Source: Algoriphagus sp.
Lineage (GTDB): Bacteria; Bacteroidota; Bacteroidia; Cytophagales; Cyclobacteriaceae
Length of the DNA stretch: 64,000 bases
Reading direction: 5' to 3'
Assembly: GCF_024305035.1 (NCBI RefSeq)
Contig: NZ_JAMWZB010000005.1
Location: 62,001 to 126,000 of the forward strand
Part shown: piece by piece, positions 1 to 9,177 of the stretch
How the letters are laid out: each line of letters begins with the position of its first letter
Position numbering within the stretch: position 1 is the first letter of the stretch
Position numbers and translations under genes: made by a program
The notes under the pieces: model-generated
What the model was told of the DNA's origin: nothing
What the model saw: only the letters and a program-made list of their open reading frames with translations
The model's database searches: none

Positions 1-1
1 A

Positions 2-145
2 GATAATGTGGCCAATGTGGATGTGAGTGGATCATTTGGTCCCGGTAATTCGATTGTCATAAATCAAACCGGTGGAATGCCGTTGAATATTACTCAGACT
101 CCTGGTGGGGGAATCGGAGGAGTTATTCCCGGATTAAGGAGATAA
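2..145 (+). CDS. C-terminal end of a probable curlin-like subunit (partial)
   Basis: An open frame enters from the window edge and ends at TAA 143-145. The 47 visible residues are rich in Gly, Asn, Val and Ile, and include a stretch NSIVINQTG that resembles a curlin repeat strand, followed by a Gly/Pro-rich tail ending in LRR. It lies directly upstream of csgE, csgF and csgG, where major or minor curlin subunits (CsgA/CsgB) usually sit. The family call rests mainly on this context, because too little of the protein is visible to count repeats. It could instead be another secreted Gly-rich protein. Confidence 0.55.
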   Translation, partial: DNVANVDVSGSFGPGNSIVINQTGGMPLNITQTPGGGIGGVIPGLRR

Positions 146-166
146 TCAACCATTCATCATTTCAAG

Positions 167-197
167 TTGGTAATAATAATATCTATATTTATTTTTG
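167..197 (+). promoter_or_regulatory. Putative Bacteroidota promoter of csgEFG
   Basis: TTG at 167-169 lies 20 bases before TATTTTTG at 190-197, which fits the TTG-N(17-23)-TAnnTTTG promoter form of Bacteroidota. It sits in the 82-base gap before csgE. The 5' leader would be about 25 bases. Inferred from sequence only. Confidence 0.4.
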
Positions 198-227
198 GAT
201 TTAAGCTAGCAATTTGCTGAGTTATAA

Positions 228-800
228 ATGAATTCTAGGAATAAATATCGCATTGTTGATGATTTGGTTCACAAGTTGGAAAAGGAATACCTTTCTTGGG
301 TATTTCTTTTTTCTTTGAGCTTCTTATTCATCCCTCAGTGGGCTGAAGCTCAATCTCAGACTACCAGAAAAGATTCCACAGCGCAGGTCAAGAAAACAGA
401 AAAGGAACTCAAAGAATTACTGAATAAAATCGTAAATCAAGAAGTCAGAAAAGTTTCTTCTGATGCTGAACTGGAAATTGATGGATTGATTGTGGATGAA
501 ACCAAAACTAAGGTAGGAAGGGATTTTTATGATTATTTTTATCGGGATTGGCAGCCTCCCAAAGATGCCAGTAATTATTCCATTTTTATTATTGAGAAGC
601 CCTTTCGACTCAATACAACCATTATTGAAATTAAAATAAATGAGATCACCGTTTTTGAATCTTTCCTTCAACCTAGAGGAGATTTAGTGGAAGGTTTAGC
701 GGTACAATCTATTGCAAATACCCAATTTTACCTGCAGCAATACGATGAATTGGTGAGAGAATTGGGGGGGGAGGATACCCGAGGCACAGGAATTTATTAA
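228..800 (+). CDS. csgE: Curli assembly chaperone CsgE
   Basis: 190 aa. CsgE is the periplasmic specificity factor that caps the CsgG pore and hands curlin subunits to it. The family core is clear: DAELEIDGLIVDETKTKVG near residue 80, then FYDYFYRDW, and a C-terminal half with FLQPRGD and VEGLAV. A hydrophobic segment at about residues 22-40, ending in AEA, looks like a signal peptide, but it is preceded by an unusually long polar N-region. No other Met lies before it, so the start at 228 is kept with some doubt. It is the first gene of a tight operon with csgF (10-base gap) and csgG. Confidence 0.9.
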   Translation: MNSRNKYRIVDDLVHKLEKEYLSWVFLFSLSFLFIPQWAEAQSQTTRKDSTAQVKKTEKELKELLNKIVNQEVRKVSSDAELEIDGLIVDETKTKVGRDFYDYFYRDWQPPKDASNYSIFIIEKPFRLNTTIIEIKINEITVFESFLQPRGDLVEGLAVQSIANTQFYLQQYDELVRELGGEDTRGTGIY

Positions 801-810
801 CTAACCCATA

Positions 811-1239
811 ATGAAAAAAATATTTATAGTGATGTCCATGTTGATTTTTGGCTTGATGTCCTTTGAAGCCAAGAGTCAACAACTGGTTTACAGACCACAA
901 AATCCCGCATTTGGTGGGGATACTTTTAATTATCAATGGTTACTCTCTTCGGCTGAAGCTCAGAATACCACCCGGGATCCAAATGATCTTTCCAATGATC
1001 CCTTTGGTTTTCAGCAAGATCCCTTACAAGACTTTTCGGAAACTTTAAACCGCCAGATTCTAAGTCGTTTAGCAAGAGATATCGTCGATCGTCAATTTGG
1101 AGAGGATGCAATTGGGGAAGGAAGTTACGATCTGGGTGATTTTCAAATCGAAATAGCTAATTCGGGGTCGGGTCTGAATATTACCATTACCGATGTACTC
1201 TCGGGGGCTACGACAAACATTGAAGTGCCGTTTTTCTAA
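811..1239 (+). CDS. csgF: Curli assembly protein CsgF
   Basis: 142 aa, the usual CsgF length. CsgF binds the outer face of the CsgG pore and helps anchor and nucleate curli fibres. After a signal peptide (about residues 1-22, ending EAKSQQ) comes the diagnostic start of the mature protein: LVYRPQNPAFGGD followed by a Phe/Asn-rich stretch and LLSSAEAQN. This is the N-terminal element that inserts into the CsgG barrel in known structures. It lies 10 bases after csgE and 8 bases before csgG. Confidence 0.93.
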   Translation: MKKIFIVMSMLIFGLMSFEAKSQQLVYRPQNPAFGGDTFNYQWLLSSAEAQNTTRDPNDLSNDPFGFQQDPLQDFSETLNRQILSRLARDIVDRQFGEDAIGEGSYDLGDFQIEIANSGSGLNITITDVLSGATTNIEVPFF

Positions 1240-1247
1240 ACTAGTTT

Positions 1248-2627
1248 ATGTACTACCGATTGAATCGAGTAGGTAGGATGTTGGGCATTACTTTGCTCTT
1301 GATATCATCTGCATGCTCGCCCTATTACTACCAGCCGTTTAATAACCGCGATGCCAGGCTTGGTCCTGAAACTCCCATGAAAAAAGAGCTTCAAGAATTG
1401 CCTGAGCCCAAGGAACCCATTTATGTGGCCGTCTATAAATTTCGTGATCAAACCGGGCAATATAAGGAGTCCAATGTAGGAGCAAGTTGGTCCACCGCAG
1501 TCACGCAAGGCGCTACTAATATTTTGATTCGTGCCTTGGAAGAGTCGGGTTGGTTTGTTCCCATTGAGCGGGAAAATATTTCCAATTTGTTGAATGAGCG
1601 AAAAATTATTCGATCCAGTCGCGAACAGTACGAGGGAAGTAATAATGTATTGCTCCCACCATTACTCTTTGCAGGAGTTTTGCTTGAAGGAGGCATTGTC
1701 TCCTATGAGACCAATGTCTATACCGGAGGAGCAGGACTTCGTTACTTTGGGGCAGATGCTTCTTCCCAGTACCGGGAAGACCGGATTAGCATTTACCTTC
1801 GAGCAATTTCTACCAATAATGGTAAAATCCTTAAAACGGTTTATACTACCAAATCCATTCTTTCTCAAGAGGTTTCAGCAGGCCTTTTTCGGTACGTCAA
1901 ATTTAGACGGCTTCTGGAAGCTGAGACGGGTTATACGTACAATGAGCCTCGTGAAATGGCCATCATTGAAGCCATCGAAAAGGCGGTTCACAGCCTAGTG
2001 ATCGAAGGAGCAATTGATAACTTATGGCAGTTCAAGGCGGAAAGTGATACTACTCGGCTCGCTATTGATTCCTACTTGGCCGAAAAGGAGGAGAATCAAC
2101 AAATCGATTACATCGGAAGACTTCAAGATTTTAAAGGCCGAACCTCGACTTACCTTTCGTTAATGGGAAATACCCAGACCTATATTGGAGATTATTCCAG
2201 TAGTTCCTTTAGACCCGGATTCACCGCTAACTTAGGGATCGGTCTATCCAATTCACTTTTTCTGGAAGGCGGAATTGGAATACAGCAAATTGAAATCAAA
2301 GAACTGGTTCGGTCTGTTGATTACTTTGGAGATTTAAACCTCATGTATTTCGCAAATACCAAAGGTAAATTATCGCCCTATGCTTCGGCAGGAGTAGGTA
2401 GTTTTTTCGATCCTGAGGACCAAATCGGGCTTTCAGGAAATTCTTGGCTGCCCTATGCCAAGTACGGGGCGGGTCTGGAGTATTTGTTTTCAGACCGCGT
2501 GGCTCTGACTTCTAGGGTTTATGTAAATCATATGTTCAATGACCGGTATGATGGAGTAGAGGCTGGAACTTTCAATGATGTGATCTGGGGACTTAACCTG
2601 GGCTTTCGATTTTATTTAGGAAAATAA
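1248..2627 (+). CDS. csgG: Curli secretion pore lipoprotein CsgG with an extra C-terminal beta-barrel domain
   Basis: 459 aa. CsgG is the nonameric outer-membrane lipoprotein channel for curlin export. The probable lipidated Cys is residue 23 (SSAC). The CsgG domain runs from about residue 55 to 265, including VAVYKFRDQTGQYK, GWFVPIERENISNLLNERK, LLFAGVLLEGGIVSYE and a YVKF strand. E. coli CsgG is about 277 residues. This protein has some 190 more, from about residue 295, with alternating aromatic/Gly strands (LSLMGNTQTYIGDY, LGIGLSNSLFLEGGIG, a closing GLNLGFRFYLGK) typical of an eight-stranded outer-membrane barrel. The fusion is seen directly as one uninterrupted frame; its role is unknown. 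Confidence 0.93.
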   Translation: MYYRLNRVGRMLGITLLLISSACSPYYYQPFNNRDARLGPETPMKKELQELPEPKEPIYVAVYKFRDQTGQYKESNVGASWSTAVTQGATNILIRALEESGWFVPIERENISNLLNERKIIRSSREQYEGSNNVLLPPLLFAGVLLEGGIVSYETNVYTGGAGLRYFGADASSQYREDRISIYLRAISTNNGKILKTVYTTKSILSQEVSAGLFRYVKFRRLLEAETGYTYNEPREMAIIEAIEKAVHSLVIEGAIDNLWQFKAESDTTRLAIDSYLAEKEENQQIDYIGRLQDFKGRTSTYLSLMGNTQTYIGDYSSSSFRPGFTANLGIGLSNSLFLEGGIGIQQIEIKELVRSVDYFGDLNLMYFANTKGKLSPYASAGVGSFFDPEDQIGLSGNSWLPYAKYGAGLEYLFSDRVALTSRVYVNHMFNDRYDGVEAGTFNDVIWGLNLGFRFYLGK

Positions 2628-2632
2628 GAATT

Positions 2633-3280
2633 ATGAAGTATAGAAATTTTAATCTGGGTCTTTTGGTCTTTGTGACCTTGTTTCTGAGTTCTTGTGAGGA
2701 GGAACTTCTGGATGTGGATCGATTTGGAACCATTACAGGGATTGTGGTGGACGGAACAACCTATGAGCCACTTCCGGGTGTATTGGTCACTACAACACCT
2801 GCAAGTAATGCGGTGCTGTCTGATGAAGGAGGAACTTTCCAACTGGATAAAATATCGGCAGGCGATGTGCTCATCAATGCACGAAAAAATGAATATTTAA
2901 CTGGGTCAATTAGTGTGGCCGTGTATGAGGAAGAAAATACTGCTGTCACCTTCTTTTTATTGGAAGATGAAAATAATGTAGGGGATGTGGTGTTGTTTGA
3001 TCCGGTTCCGGGTAATGGTGCAGTGGACCAACCCTTGAGTTTTACACTAAGTTGGAATGTGGATCAAGAAAATAGAGGGGTCGAATTGGACTATACCGTT
3101 TATCTTTTTGAAAGTGGATCCACCACGCAAACTATTGTCTCTGAAAACCTTCAAAACAGAGAAGCTGTAATTTCAAATTTGAAAACCAATACAACTTACT
3201 TCTGGTATGTGGTAGCCAAATTTGACGGTAAAAATGTCGCGAATAGCCCAACTTGGACTTTTAGAACGGGAGGGGGATAA
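2633..3280 (+). CDS. Lipoprotein with carboxypeptidase-regulatory-like and fibronectin III-like domains
   Basis: 215 aa with a lipoprotein signal (hydrophobic stretch, then SSC with Cys21) followed by acidic residues (EEE), which in Bacteroidota favour surface export. Residues 33-110 look like a CarboxypepD_reg-like beta-sandwich (GIVVDGTTYEPLPGVLV, then DEGGTFQLDKISAG). Residues 115-215 look like an Fn3-type domain ending in TYFWYVVAKFDGK and SPTWTFRTGG. It starts 5 bases after csgG, so it is probably co-transcribed and may be an accessory or anchoring surface protein of the curli system. That role is inferred from position only. Confidence 0.75.
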   Translation: MKYRNFNLGLLVFVTLFLSSCEEELLDVDRFGTITGIVVDGTTYEPLPGVLVTTTPASNAVLSDEGGTFQLDKISAGDVLINARKNEYLTGSISVAVYEEENTAVTFFLLEDENNVGDVVLFDPVPGNGAVDQPLSFTLSWNVDQENRGVELDYTVYLFESGSTTQTIVSENLQNREAVISNLKTNTTYFWYVVAKFDGKNVANSPTWTFRTGGG

Positions 3281-3363
3281 AGCATCAACTAGTTTAAAAC
3301 TTTTAAAGTGCAATTGAGTTGCAATAAGTAGTTGTTTCATGGAGTATTAAAAGAAAGTTTTTT

Positions 3364-4341
3364 ATGGTAAGAATACTGTTGATTCAATTAGAGGATAGTA
3401 AAAGTCCATTATTGAACCTATTGATAAGTACTGGGTTTAATGTGACCAAAGTCTTTGAAGTTGGGGACGCTCTCAAAGGAATTAATTCCAAAAAATTTGA
3501 TTTGGTATTTTGCGATCACGATTTGGGAAATCATGACGGGTTTTACATTTTTAATACCATTCAGGCTTTCTTGGAAGAACTTTTTATTCCCTTTTTCCTC
3601 ATTTTGGACAGGTCGGTATTAAAAGAAGAATTGATGCTTGTTCATGAGCTGGGTATTGATAATGTAATTTTCACCCCATTTGATAAGGAATCCATAGTAG
3701 CTAAAATAGAACAAACACTGAAGAAAAAAACGGAGGTAAATTTGTTCAGGGTAAAGGATTTTAATTCCTTCTTTAACTATTCGCTTGCGCCAATGATTTG
3801 GGTAAGCAAGGACAAAATTCACAGGGTGAACCACGCCACTGGAAAGATTCTGGGGGATTATGCTCAGCAGCTTTTAGACAAAAAAGTGGAGCAGGTTTTC
3901 GAATTAAAGGAGGATGATTCTACCCGACTCAGTTATTTTAAATTCAAGCATCAGGTTGTCAACGAGTGCAACCTGAATTCCATTAAGCTTAAGAATGGGA
4001 TTCCTCAACTATTCGATCTTTACTTCTTTCGAGGAAAATTTACTGGATCTACGGAGTTTTTGATTGAAGTATGCTACTTACCGGCAGAGCTGAAGAATAA
4101 AACCAGAAAGAAGGCACATTCCTCTCTTTCCACGGAAGCTGAGTTGAAATTGACTTCTCGGGAACAGGAAGTTTTTCGTCTATCTGCTGATGGCTTACCG
4201 CTTAAATTAATTGCAGAGAAATTGGATATATCCCGCAGAACCGTGGAGCGCCATCGCGCCAATATTATGCAGAAAACAAAGTCAAATAGTATAATTGAGG
4301 CAATTTCTAAAATCAGAAATTTTGAATATCACCATTCTTAA
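3364..4341 (+). CDS. LuxR-family regulator with atypical receiver domain, candidate curli regulator
   Basis: 325 aa in three parts. Residues 1-120 form a CheY-like receiver: Asp51 (DLVFCDHDLGNHDG) matches the phospho-acceptor, and the acidic pair is Glu10-Asp11. The conserved Lys of the KPF motif is Thr104 (TPF). The middle, about residues 140-245, looks PAS-like. Residues 262-320 form a LuxR/GerE helix-turn-helix (LTSREQEVFRL, IAEKLDISRRTVERHRANIM). It lies 83 bases after the lipoprotein gene, so it may be transcribed with the curli operon or from its own promoter. E. coli CsgD is likewise a LuxR-type protein with a non-canonical receiver, so this may be a functional analogue. That comparison is inference. 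Confidence 0.8.
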   Translation: MVRILLIQLEDSKSPLLNLLISTGFNVTKVFEVGDALKGINSKKFDLVFCDHDLGNHDGFYIFNTIQAFLEELFIPFFLILDRSVLKEELMLVHELGIDNVIFTPFDKESIVAKIEQTLKKKTEVNLFRVKDFNSFFNYSLAPMIWVSKDKIHRVNHATGKILGDYAQQLLDKKVEQVFELKEDDSTRLSYFKFKHQVVNECNLNSIKLKNGIPQLFDLYFFRGKFTGSTEFLIEVCYLPAELKNKTRKKAHSSLSTEAELKLTSREQEVFRLSADGLPLKLIAEKLDISRRTVERHRANIMQKTKSNSIIEAISKIRNFEYHHS

Positions 4342-4345
4342 TTTT

Positions 4346-5311
4346 TCAAACTTTCTCTTTCTTCAGCGGAAAATATGCGGGCAAATTTTTTAAAATATCC
4401 GCTGTCATCTGATTCAAATCGTAATCAGGACTCCAGTTCCAATCCATTCTTGCCCGAGAGTCATCTATACTATCTGGCCAAGAATCAGCGATTTGTTGCC
4501 TAAAGTCAGGCTGATAATCAATTTCAAAATCGGGATAGTGTGTTTGAATACTTTCGAAAATTTCTTTCGGTGTAAAGCTCATCCCTGCAAGATTGTAGCT
4601 TGATCTGACTTGGATCGACTCCTTAGGGGCTTCCATCAGTTCAATGGTGGCTTTAATCGCATCGGGCATATACATCATCGGAAGGCTCGTATCTTCTTTC
4701 AGGAAGCAGGTGAATTTTTCTTGGGCCAAAGCCTTATGGTAAATTTCCACTGCATAGTCGGTGGTGCCACCTCCGGGAAGGGATTTGTATCCGATTAAAC
4801 CCGGATAGCGTAAGCTGCGCACATCCACCCCATACTTTTCAAAATAATATTGGCACCATTGTTCGCCTGCCTGCTTACTAATACCGTAGACAGTATTGGG
4901 CTCTTTTACCACAAATTGCGGAGTATTGGTTTTTGGCGTATTGGGTCCAAACACCGCTATAGAAGAAGGCCAGTAAACCTTATTTAAGGTAAATTCCCTT
5001 GCCAATTCAAGTACGGACAAGAGGCTATCCATATTAAGTTTCCAGGCAAATAGAGGTTTTTGTTCCCCTGTTGCCGAGAGAACAGCAGCGAGATGATAAA
5101 TCTGCGTGATTTTTTCATTCTTTACCAAGCTTCTCAAAGCCTCCTGATTCATTACATCCAGTACCTCAAATCGGCAAAAATCAAATTTTGAACGTGCCTG
5201 TTCATTCAAGTCAGTAGCGATGACCTGTTCTTGGCCATGAAGTTCTGCAAGTGATTTGGTCAATTCTGACCCGAGCTGTCCGGCGGCTCCGATGATAAGG
5301 ATTTTTTCCAT
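4346..5311 (-). CDS. tdh: SDR-type L-threonine 3-dehydrogenase (NAD-dependent epimerase family)
   Basis: 321 aa from the ATG at 5311; a TTG five codons upstream is a weaker alternative. Oxidises L-threonine to 2-amino-3-ketobutyrate with NAD+. Extended-SDR features are the N-terminal GAAGQLG dinucleotide motif, [11 protein letters not shown], an [12 protein letters not shown] segment, the catalytic YGISK and RYPGLIGY. These match the epimerase-like Tdh family rather than the zinc-dependent enzyme. The divergent neighbour is kbl, which carries out the next step, and this pairing supports the call. It ends 4 bases from the convergent LuxR-type gene. Confidence 0.88.
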   Translation of the reverse strand: MEKILIIGAAGQLGSELTKSLAELHGQEQVIATDLNEQARSKFDFCRFEVLDVMNQEALRSLVKNEKITQIYHLAAVLSATGEQKPLFAWKLNMDSLLSVLELAREFTLNKVYWPSSIAVFGPNTPKTNTPQFVVKEPNTVYGISKQAGEQWCQYYFEKYGVDVRSLRYPGLIGYKSLPGGGTTDYAVEIYHKALAQEKFTCFLKEDTSLPMMYMPDAIKATIELMEAPKESIQVRSSYNLAGMSFTPKEIFESIQTHYPDFEIDYQPDFRQQIADSWPDSIDDSRARMDWNWSPDYDLNQMTADILKNLPAYFPLKKEKV

Positions 5312-5454
5312 TTTCAGGTCTTTCAAAAAAGCGCCTAAGCATGCAGGGCTTTTTGTTTATATTTGGGTTTGCTTGCGCAAAAGTAAGAAAAATCAGAGGG
5401 TCAAAGCGAATTTTTGACCAATGGATCAAACGAAAATTCAAATTTATAGATAAA

Positions 5455-6648
5455 ATGTACGATCAATTTAAACCCAAATTAGAGCAAGAGTTAAAATCTA
5501 TTGAAGAAGCGGGACTTTTTAAAAAGGAGCGTGTAATCACTTCGCCTCAATCAGCAGAAATCACCATAGCTGGTGGCCAAAAAGTCCTAAACTTCTGTGC
5601 CAATAATTATTTAGGTCTCTCTTCGCATCCCCAAGTGATCCAAGCAGCTAAACACGCGATTGATACCCATGGATTTGGGATGTCTTCGGTTCGCTTTATC
5701 TGTGGAACTCAGGATATTCATAAAGAATTGGAGCGTAAAATCTCTGAATTTCTAGGTACAGAGGATACGATTTTATATGCAGCGGCATTTGATGCCAATG
5801 GGGGTGTTTTTGAACCTTTATTGGGAGCCGAGGATGCAATAATTTCAGATGCATTGAATCATGCTTCCATTATTGATGGGGTAAGGTTGTGCAAAGCGAT
5901 GCGGTTTCGTTACGAGCACAATAACATGGATGATTTGGAAAAGCAACTTCAAGAGGCTATCGCTCAAGGAGCCAAACAAAAAATAATCGTAACCGATGGG
6001 GTGTTTTCAATGGATGGTACGATTGCTCAGTTGGATAAAATCGTTCAATTGGCAGAAAAGTACGAGGCATTAGTCATGTCTGATGAGTGTCATTCGACTG
6101 GATTTATGGGCAAAACCGGGAGGGGAGTTCATGAGCATTGTGGTGTAATGGGAAAACTTGATATTATCACCGGAACCTTGGGTAAAGCCTTAGGTGGTGC
6201 ATCCGGAGGGTTTACCTCAGGTAGAAAGGAAATTGTCGAATTGCTTCGTCAGCGATCAAGACCTTATTTATTTTCCAATACCTTGGCTCCATCTATCACT
6301 GGAGCTTCTATTGCGGTTTTTGATCTGTTGTCTGAGACTACCGAACTGCGGGATAAGCTGGAGGAAAATACCACCTATTTCCGGGAAAAGATGACTGCTG
6401 CAGGGTTTGATATCAAACCAGGTACCCATCCGATCGTCCCGGTAATGTTGTATGATGCAGTACTTTCCCAGCAAATGGCTGAGAAACTTTTGGCAAAAGG
6501 GATCTATGTGATTGGGTTTTATTACCCGGTGGTCCCCAAAGGTCAGGCTCGAATTCGGGTTCAGATTTCCGCTGCACATGAAAAATCCCATTTAGATCGA
6601 GCGATTCAAGCTTTTACCGAAGTAGGAAAAGAACTGGGAGTGATTTAA
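5455..6648 (+). CDS. kbl: Glycine C-acetyltransferase (2-amino-3-ketobutyrate CoA ligase)
   Basis: 397 aa from the ATG at 5455 ([13 protein letters not shown]), the normal family length. The frame is open for 38 codons upstream, but that part has no family similarity. PLP-dependent alpha-oxoamine synthase that splits 2-amino-3-ketobutyrate with CoA into glycine and acetyl-CoA. Visible features are the Schiff-base Lys in [28 protein letters not shown], and [11 protein letters not shown] near the N-terminus. With the divergent tdh it forms the threonine-to-glycine route, and the 143-base gap between their starts should hold both promoters. Confidence 0.93.
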   Translation: MYDQFKPKLEQELKSIEEAGLFKKERVITSPQSAEITIAGGQKVLNFCANNYLGLSSHPQVIQAAKHAIDTHGFGMSSVRFICGTQDIHKELERKISEFLGTEDTILYAAAFDANGGVFEPLLGAEDAIISDALNHASIIDGVRLCKAMRFRYEHNNMDDLEKQLQEAIAQGAKQKIIVTDGVFSMDGTIAQLDKIVQLAEKYEALVMSDECHSTGFMGKTGRGVHEHCGVMGKLDIITGTLGKALGGASGGFTSGRKEIVELLRQRSRPYLFSNTLAPSITGASIAVFDLLSETTELRDKLEENTTYFREKMTAAGFDIKPGTHPIVPVMLYDAVLSQQMAEKLLAKGIYVIGFYYPVVPKGQARIRVQISAAHEKSHLDRAIQAFTEVGKELGVI

Positions 6649-6670
6649 ACTACGAGATGCCCACACCGAA

Positions 6671-6704
6671 AGCCCTCAAAAATGTAATTTTTCAGGGCTT
6701 TTTT
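6671..6704 (+). terminator. Rho-independent terminator after kbl
   Basis: AGCCCT at 6671-6676 pairs with AGGGCT at 6694-6699, with A-rich and T-rich inner arms, and is followed by a T run. It starts 22 bases after the kbl stop. Confidence 0.7.
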
Positions 6705-6791
6705 CCTTTGGGACAACGATGACGTAGAAATGGCGTAGCCTATTTTTAGAGATAATAGGAAGACTGAATAGTTTTGGAAAAACAATTATTT

Positions 6792-7385
6792 ATGGAAAAT
6801 TCTATCGGAAAAAAGTTGAAAAACTATAGGGTCAAGGCAGGGTATTCCCAGGAAGAATTGGCTGGGCAGGCAGGTGTAAGTTTGCGAACGGTGCAGCGCT
6901 TTGAGAATGGGGAAACTACACCTCGCGGTGATACGATCAAACGCTTGTTTCAGATTTTTGGAAAAAGTCCGGAAGAGGTCTTGGATTGGAGCCATGAAGA
7001 AAACAAGGGTTTTTTATACACTCTGGTTCTCTCAGGTTTACTTTTTCTTTTCAGTCCTTTACTGGGTTTGGTCATTCCACTTGTACTTTGGCTTAATCGA
7101 AGAAATAAAATTGCCGGAGTAGATTACCTCGGAAAAAAGCTTATTAATTTTCAGTTGACCTTACTGATTCCCTACTATACTTTTCGCTTGATCAGCTATT
7201 TACGAATGATTCCATCATTGAACCATGGCGAGGTAAACATTGGATATTTTCAAAACTCGATCAAGGGTTTGCTTTGGGTAACGATGATCGTTTTTGGCTT
7301 GGTCATTCTGTTGACCGCAATCAATGCTTATCGACTCTACAAAAACCAACCCGCTGTCTATTTTGGAATTCCATTTATCAAGTAG
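6792..7385 (+). CDS. XRE-family helix-turn-helix protein with membrane domain
   Basis: 197 aa from the ATG at 6792; a TTG 18 bases upstream is also open. Residues 1-60 are a Cro/C1-type DNA-binding domain (IGKKLKNYRVKAGYSQEELA, VSLRTVQRFENGETTPRGDT). The rest has about four hydrophobic segments (from LYTLVLSGLLFLFSPLLGLV to a C-terminal LLWVTMIVFGLVILLTA), so the protein is probably anchored with its DNA-binding part in the cytoplasm. The membrane part resembles DUF4870-like small regulators. It converges on cdaA with a 15-base gap. Target genes are unknown. Confidence 0.78.
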   Translation: MENSIGKKLKNYRVKAGYSQEELAGQAGVSLRTVQRFENGETTPRGDTIKRLFQIFGKSPEEVLDWSHEENKGFLYTLVLSGLLFLFSPLLGLVIPLVLWLNRRNKIAGVDYLGKKLINFQLTLLIPYYTFRLISYLRMIPSLNHGEVNIGYFQNSIKGLLWVTMIVFGLVILLTAINAYRLYKNQPAVYFGIPFIK

Positions 7386-7400
7386 GAACTAAAAATTCAT

Positions 7401-8282
7401 TCACCCCTGACTTTTACTTGTCATGGCCATCTTCCGCTTTTTCTTCATTTCATAGTCTTCTAGATTTTCAAAGCGGCTATCCACATCGAGGTTGTTCAAA
7501 TAATCGTTGAGTGTTTCACGGACATCCTGAAAAGACATATTATGCAGCACTTTGCCATTTTTTGCCATGGACAATTGACCCGTTTCTTCCGATACGATCA
7601 ATACCATAGCGTCGGTGGCTTCTGACATGCCGATCCCTGCACGATGCCTTAGACCAAATTGTGCGGGTACTTCCCGCTCAGTGACCGGTAAGATACATCG
7701 AGCTGCTTTGATTCGTCCATTATGGATGATAACCGCTCCATCGTGAAGCGGGCTGTATTTATTGAATATGGAAATCAAAAGCCTTTTGGAAAGGTCCGCA
7801 TCCAAAATATCCCCGCTTTCGGCGTAAAACTTCAATTCCGTACTTTTTGAAATCACCATCAATGCCCCGGTATTGCTGCCGGCCAATGTTTTGGAGGCAT
7901 CAATGATCGGGGAGATGTTGAAGGAGCCGTTTTCTTTCTTTCTCCAAAAGAAAAACAAATCTTTCCAAATATTATCATCGGATAGTAGGGAGGACCTTCC
8001 GATTAATAGGAGGAATTTTCGAATTTCTGGGGCAAAAATGATAATGGCAGCAATCACACCGACCCCCATAAATTGACCTAAAATCGAGGAAAGCAATTCC
8101 ATTTGCAATGCCCTGACCAGCAAGTAAATCAGGTATATGGAAAGGAAACCCAAAAATATTTTAATGGCAACACTACCTTTAAGTAACTTGTAGACCTGGT
8201 ATAAAAGTGCGGCAACCAGCGCAATATCGATCATATTGACGATGGAAATATCCAGGAAGCCGATTTTAAATAAAAGGGTCAA
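7401..8282 (-). CDS. cdaA: Membrane diadenylate cyclase CdaA (c-di-AMP synthase)
   Basis: 293 aa. Makes c-di-AMP from two ATP. Three N-terminal membrane helices (about residues 15-90) precede a DisA_N-type cyclase domain with DGAVIIHNGRI and RHRAGIGMSEATDA, the DGA and RHR active-site motifs. It starts at a TTG (8282); the residues MTLLFKIGFLDISIVNMIDI match the usual CdaA N-terminus, and the next Met would remove half of the first helix. The TTG overlaps the folP stop by 4 bases, so the two are translationally coupled. No CdaR-like partner gene is seen next to it. Confidence 0.92.
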   Translation of the reverse strand: MTLLFKIGFLDISIVNMIDIALVAALLYQVYKLLKGSVAIKIFLGFLSIYLIYLLVRALQMELLSSILGQFMGVGVIAAIIIFAPEIRKFLLLIGRSSLLSDDNIWKDLFFFWRKKENGSFNISPIIDASKTLAGSNTGALMVISKSTELKFYAESGDILDADLSKRLLISIFNKYSPLHDGAVIIHNGRIKAARCILPVTEREVPAQFGLRHRAGIGMSEATDAMVLIVSEETGQLSMAKNGKVLHNMSFQDVRETLNDYLNNLDVDSRFENLEDYEMKKKRKMAMTSKSQG

Positions 8283-9163
8283 AGGTAAAGTTGTTTATAT
8301 AGGGTTAGTGTTTCAGTTGCTTCTTTTACGTCGTGTACTCTCAGGATGTTGGCCCCATTGATTAAGGCTACCATATTCAATGCCGTGGTTCCGGTTAATG
8401 CTTCACTTGGATCAATTTCCAGTAATTTGTAAATCATGGATTTGCGAGAAAGTCCCGCTAAAATTGGAAATCCTAACAGGCGAAAATAGTCCAAGTTTTT
8501 TAAGATTTGATAATTCTGCTCCAGAGTTTTCGCAAATCCAAAACCTGGATCAATAATTACATCTTTGATGCCAAACTTTCTAATAAAATCCAGTTTTTCG
8601 GCAAAATAGTTCATTATTTCAGGCATAATATCTGAATATTCCGTCTGAGCCTGCATGTTTTTGGGATTTCCTCGCATGTGCATGGCTATATACGGAACAC
8701 TGAGCTTTCCTACCACAGAAAACATTTTTGGGTCCAAAGCTCCTGCTGAGATATCATTGACCAAGTGAGCCCCTGCCTCGACTCCTCTGAGGGCAACTTC
8801 GGAGCGAAACGTGTCGATTGAAATAAGAACCTCAGGAAATGCTTCACTGATCCATTGAATGGGTCCAAGAGTTCGTTTCAATTCTTCTTCCTCGCTCACC
8901 TCTGCTGCGCCAGGTCTACTGCTGTATCCTCCGATATCCAAAATGGAGGCACCTTCCCGGATCATTTGCTCGGATCGACGAAGAAGTTCGTCTTTTGAGG
9001 GGATAATCCTGCTATTTTCATAAAAGGAGTCTGGAGTGGTGTTCAAAATCCCCATAATTTGCGGTTTATCCCAAATGATTAGCCTTCCCTTCGATTGAAG
9101 TGTATATTTTTGGGGAAATAATTTATCTTCGAAGGAAGATGTAGTGCCTGTGGCCACAATCAT
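8279..9163 (-). CDS. folP: Dihydropteroate synthase
   Basis: 294 aa from the ATG at 9163. The frame also has a TTG at 9187, which would overlap the divergent neighbour. Joins 6-hydroxymethyl-dihydropterin pyrophosphate and p-aminobenzoate in folate synthesis. TIM-barrel signatures are present in order: IMGILNTTPDSFYE, ASILDIGGYSSRPGA, ISIDTFRSEVA, VNDISAG, DPGFGFAKT and GLSRKS. It is upstream of and overlapping with cdaA, a common arrangement in Bacteroidota. Confidence 0.95.
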   Translation of the reverse strand: MIVATGTTSSFEDKLFPQKYTLQSKGRLIIWDKPQIMGILNTTPDSFYENSRIIPSKDELLRRSEQMIREGASILDIGGYSSRPGAAEVSEEEELKRTLGPIQWISEAFPEVLISIDTFRSEVALRGVEAGAHLVNDISAGALDPKMFSVVGKLSVPYIAMHMRGNPKNMQAQTEYSDIMPEIMNYFAEKLDFIRKFGIKDVIIDPGFGFAKTLEQNYQILKNLDYFRLLGFPILAGLSRKSMIYKLLEIDPSEALTGTTALNMVALINGANILRVHDVKEATETLTLYKQLYL

Positions 9164-9177
9164 TAAACTAAAGTCAA

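Noticed and set aside
5341-5454. Longer kbl start at the first ATG of the frame
   Set aside because: The extra 38 residues have no family similarity and the segment contains the tdh-kbl promoter region; the ATG at 5455 gives the normal length.
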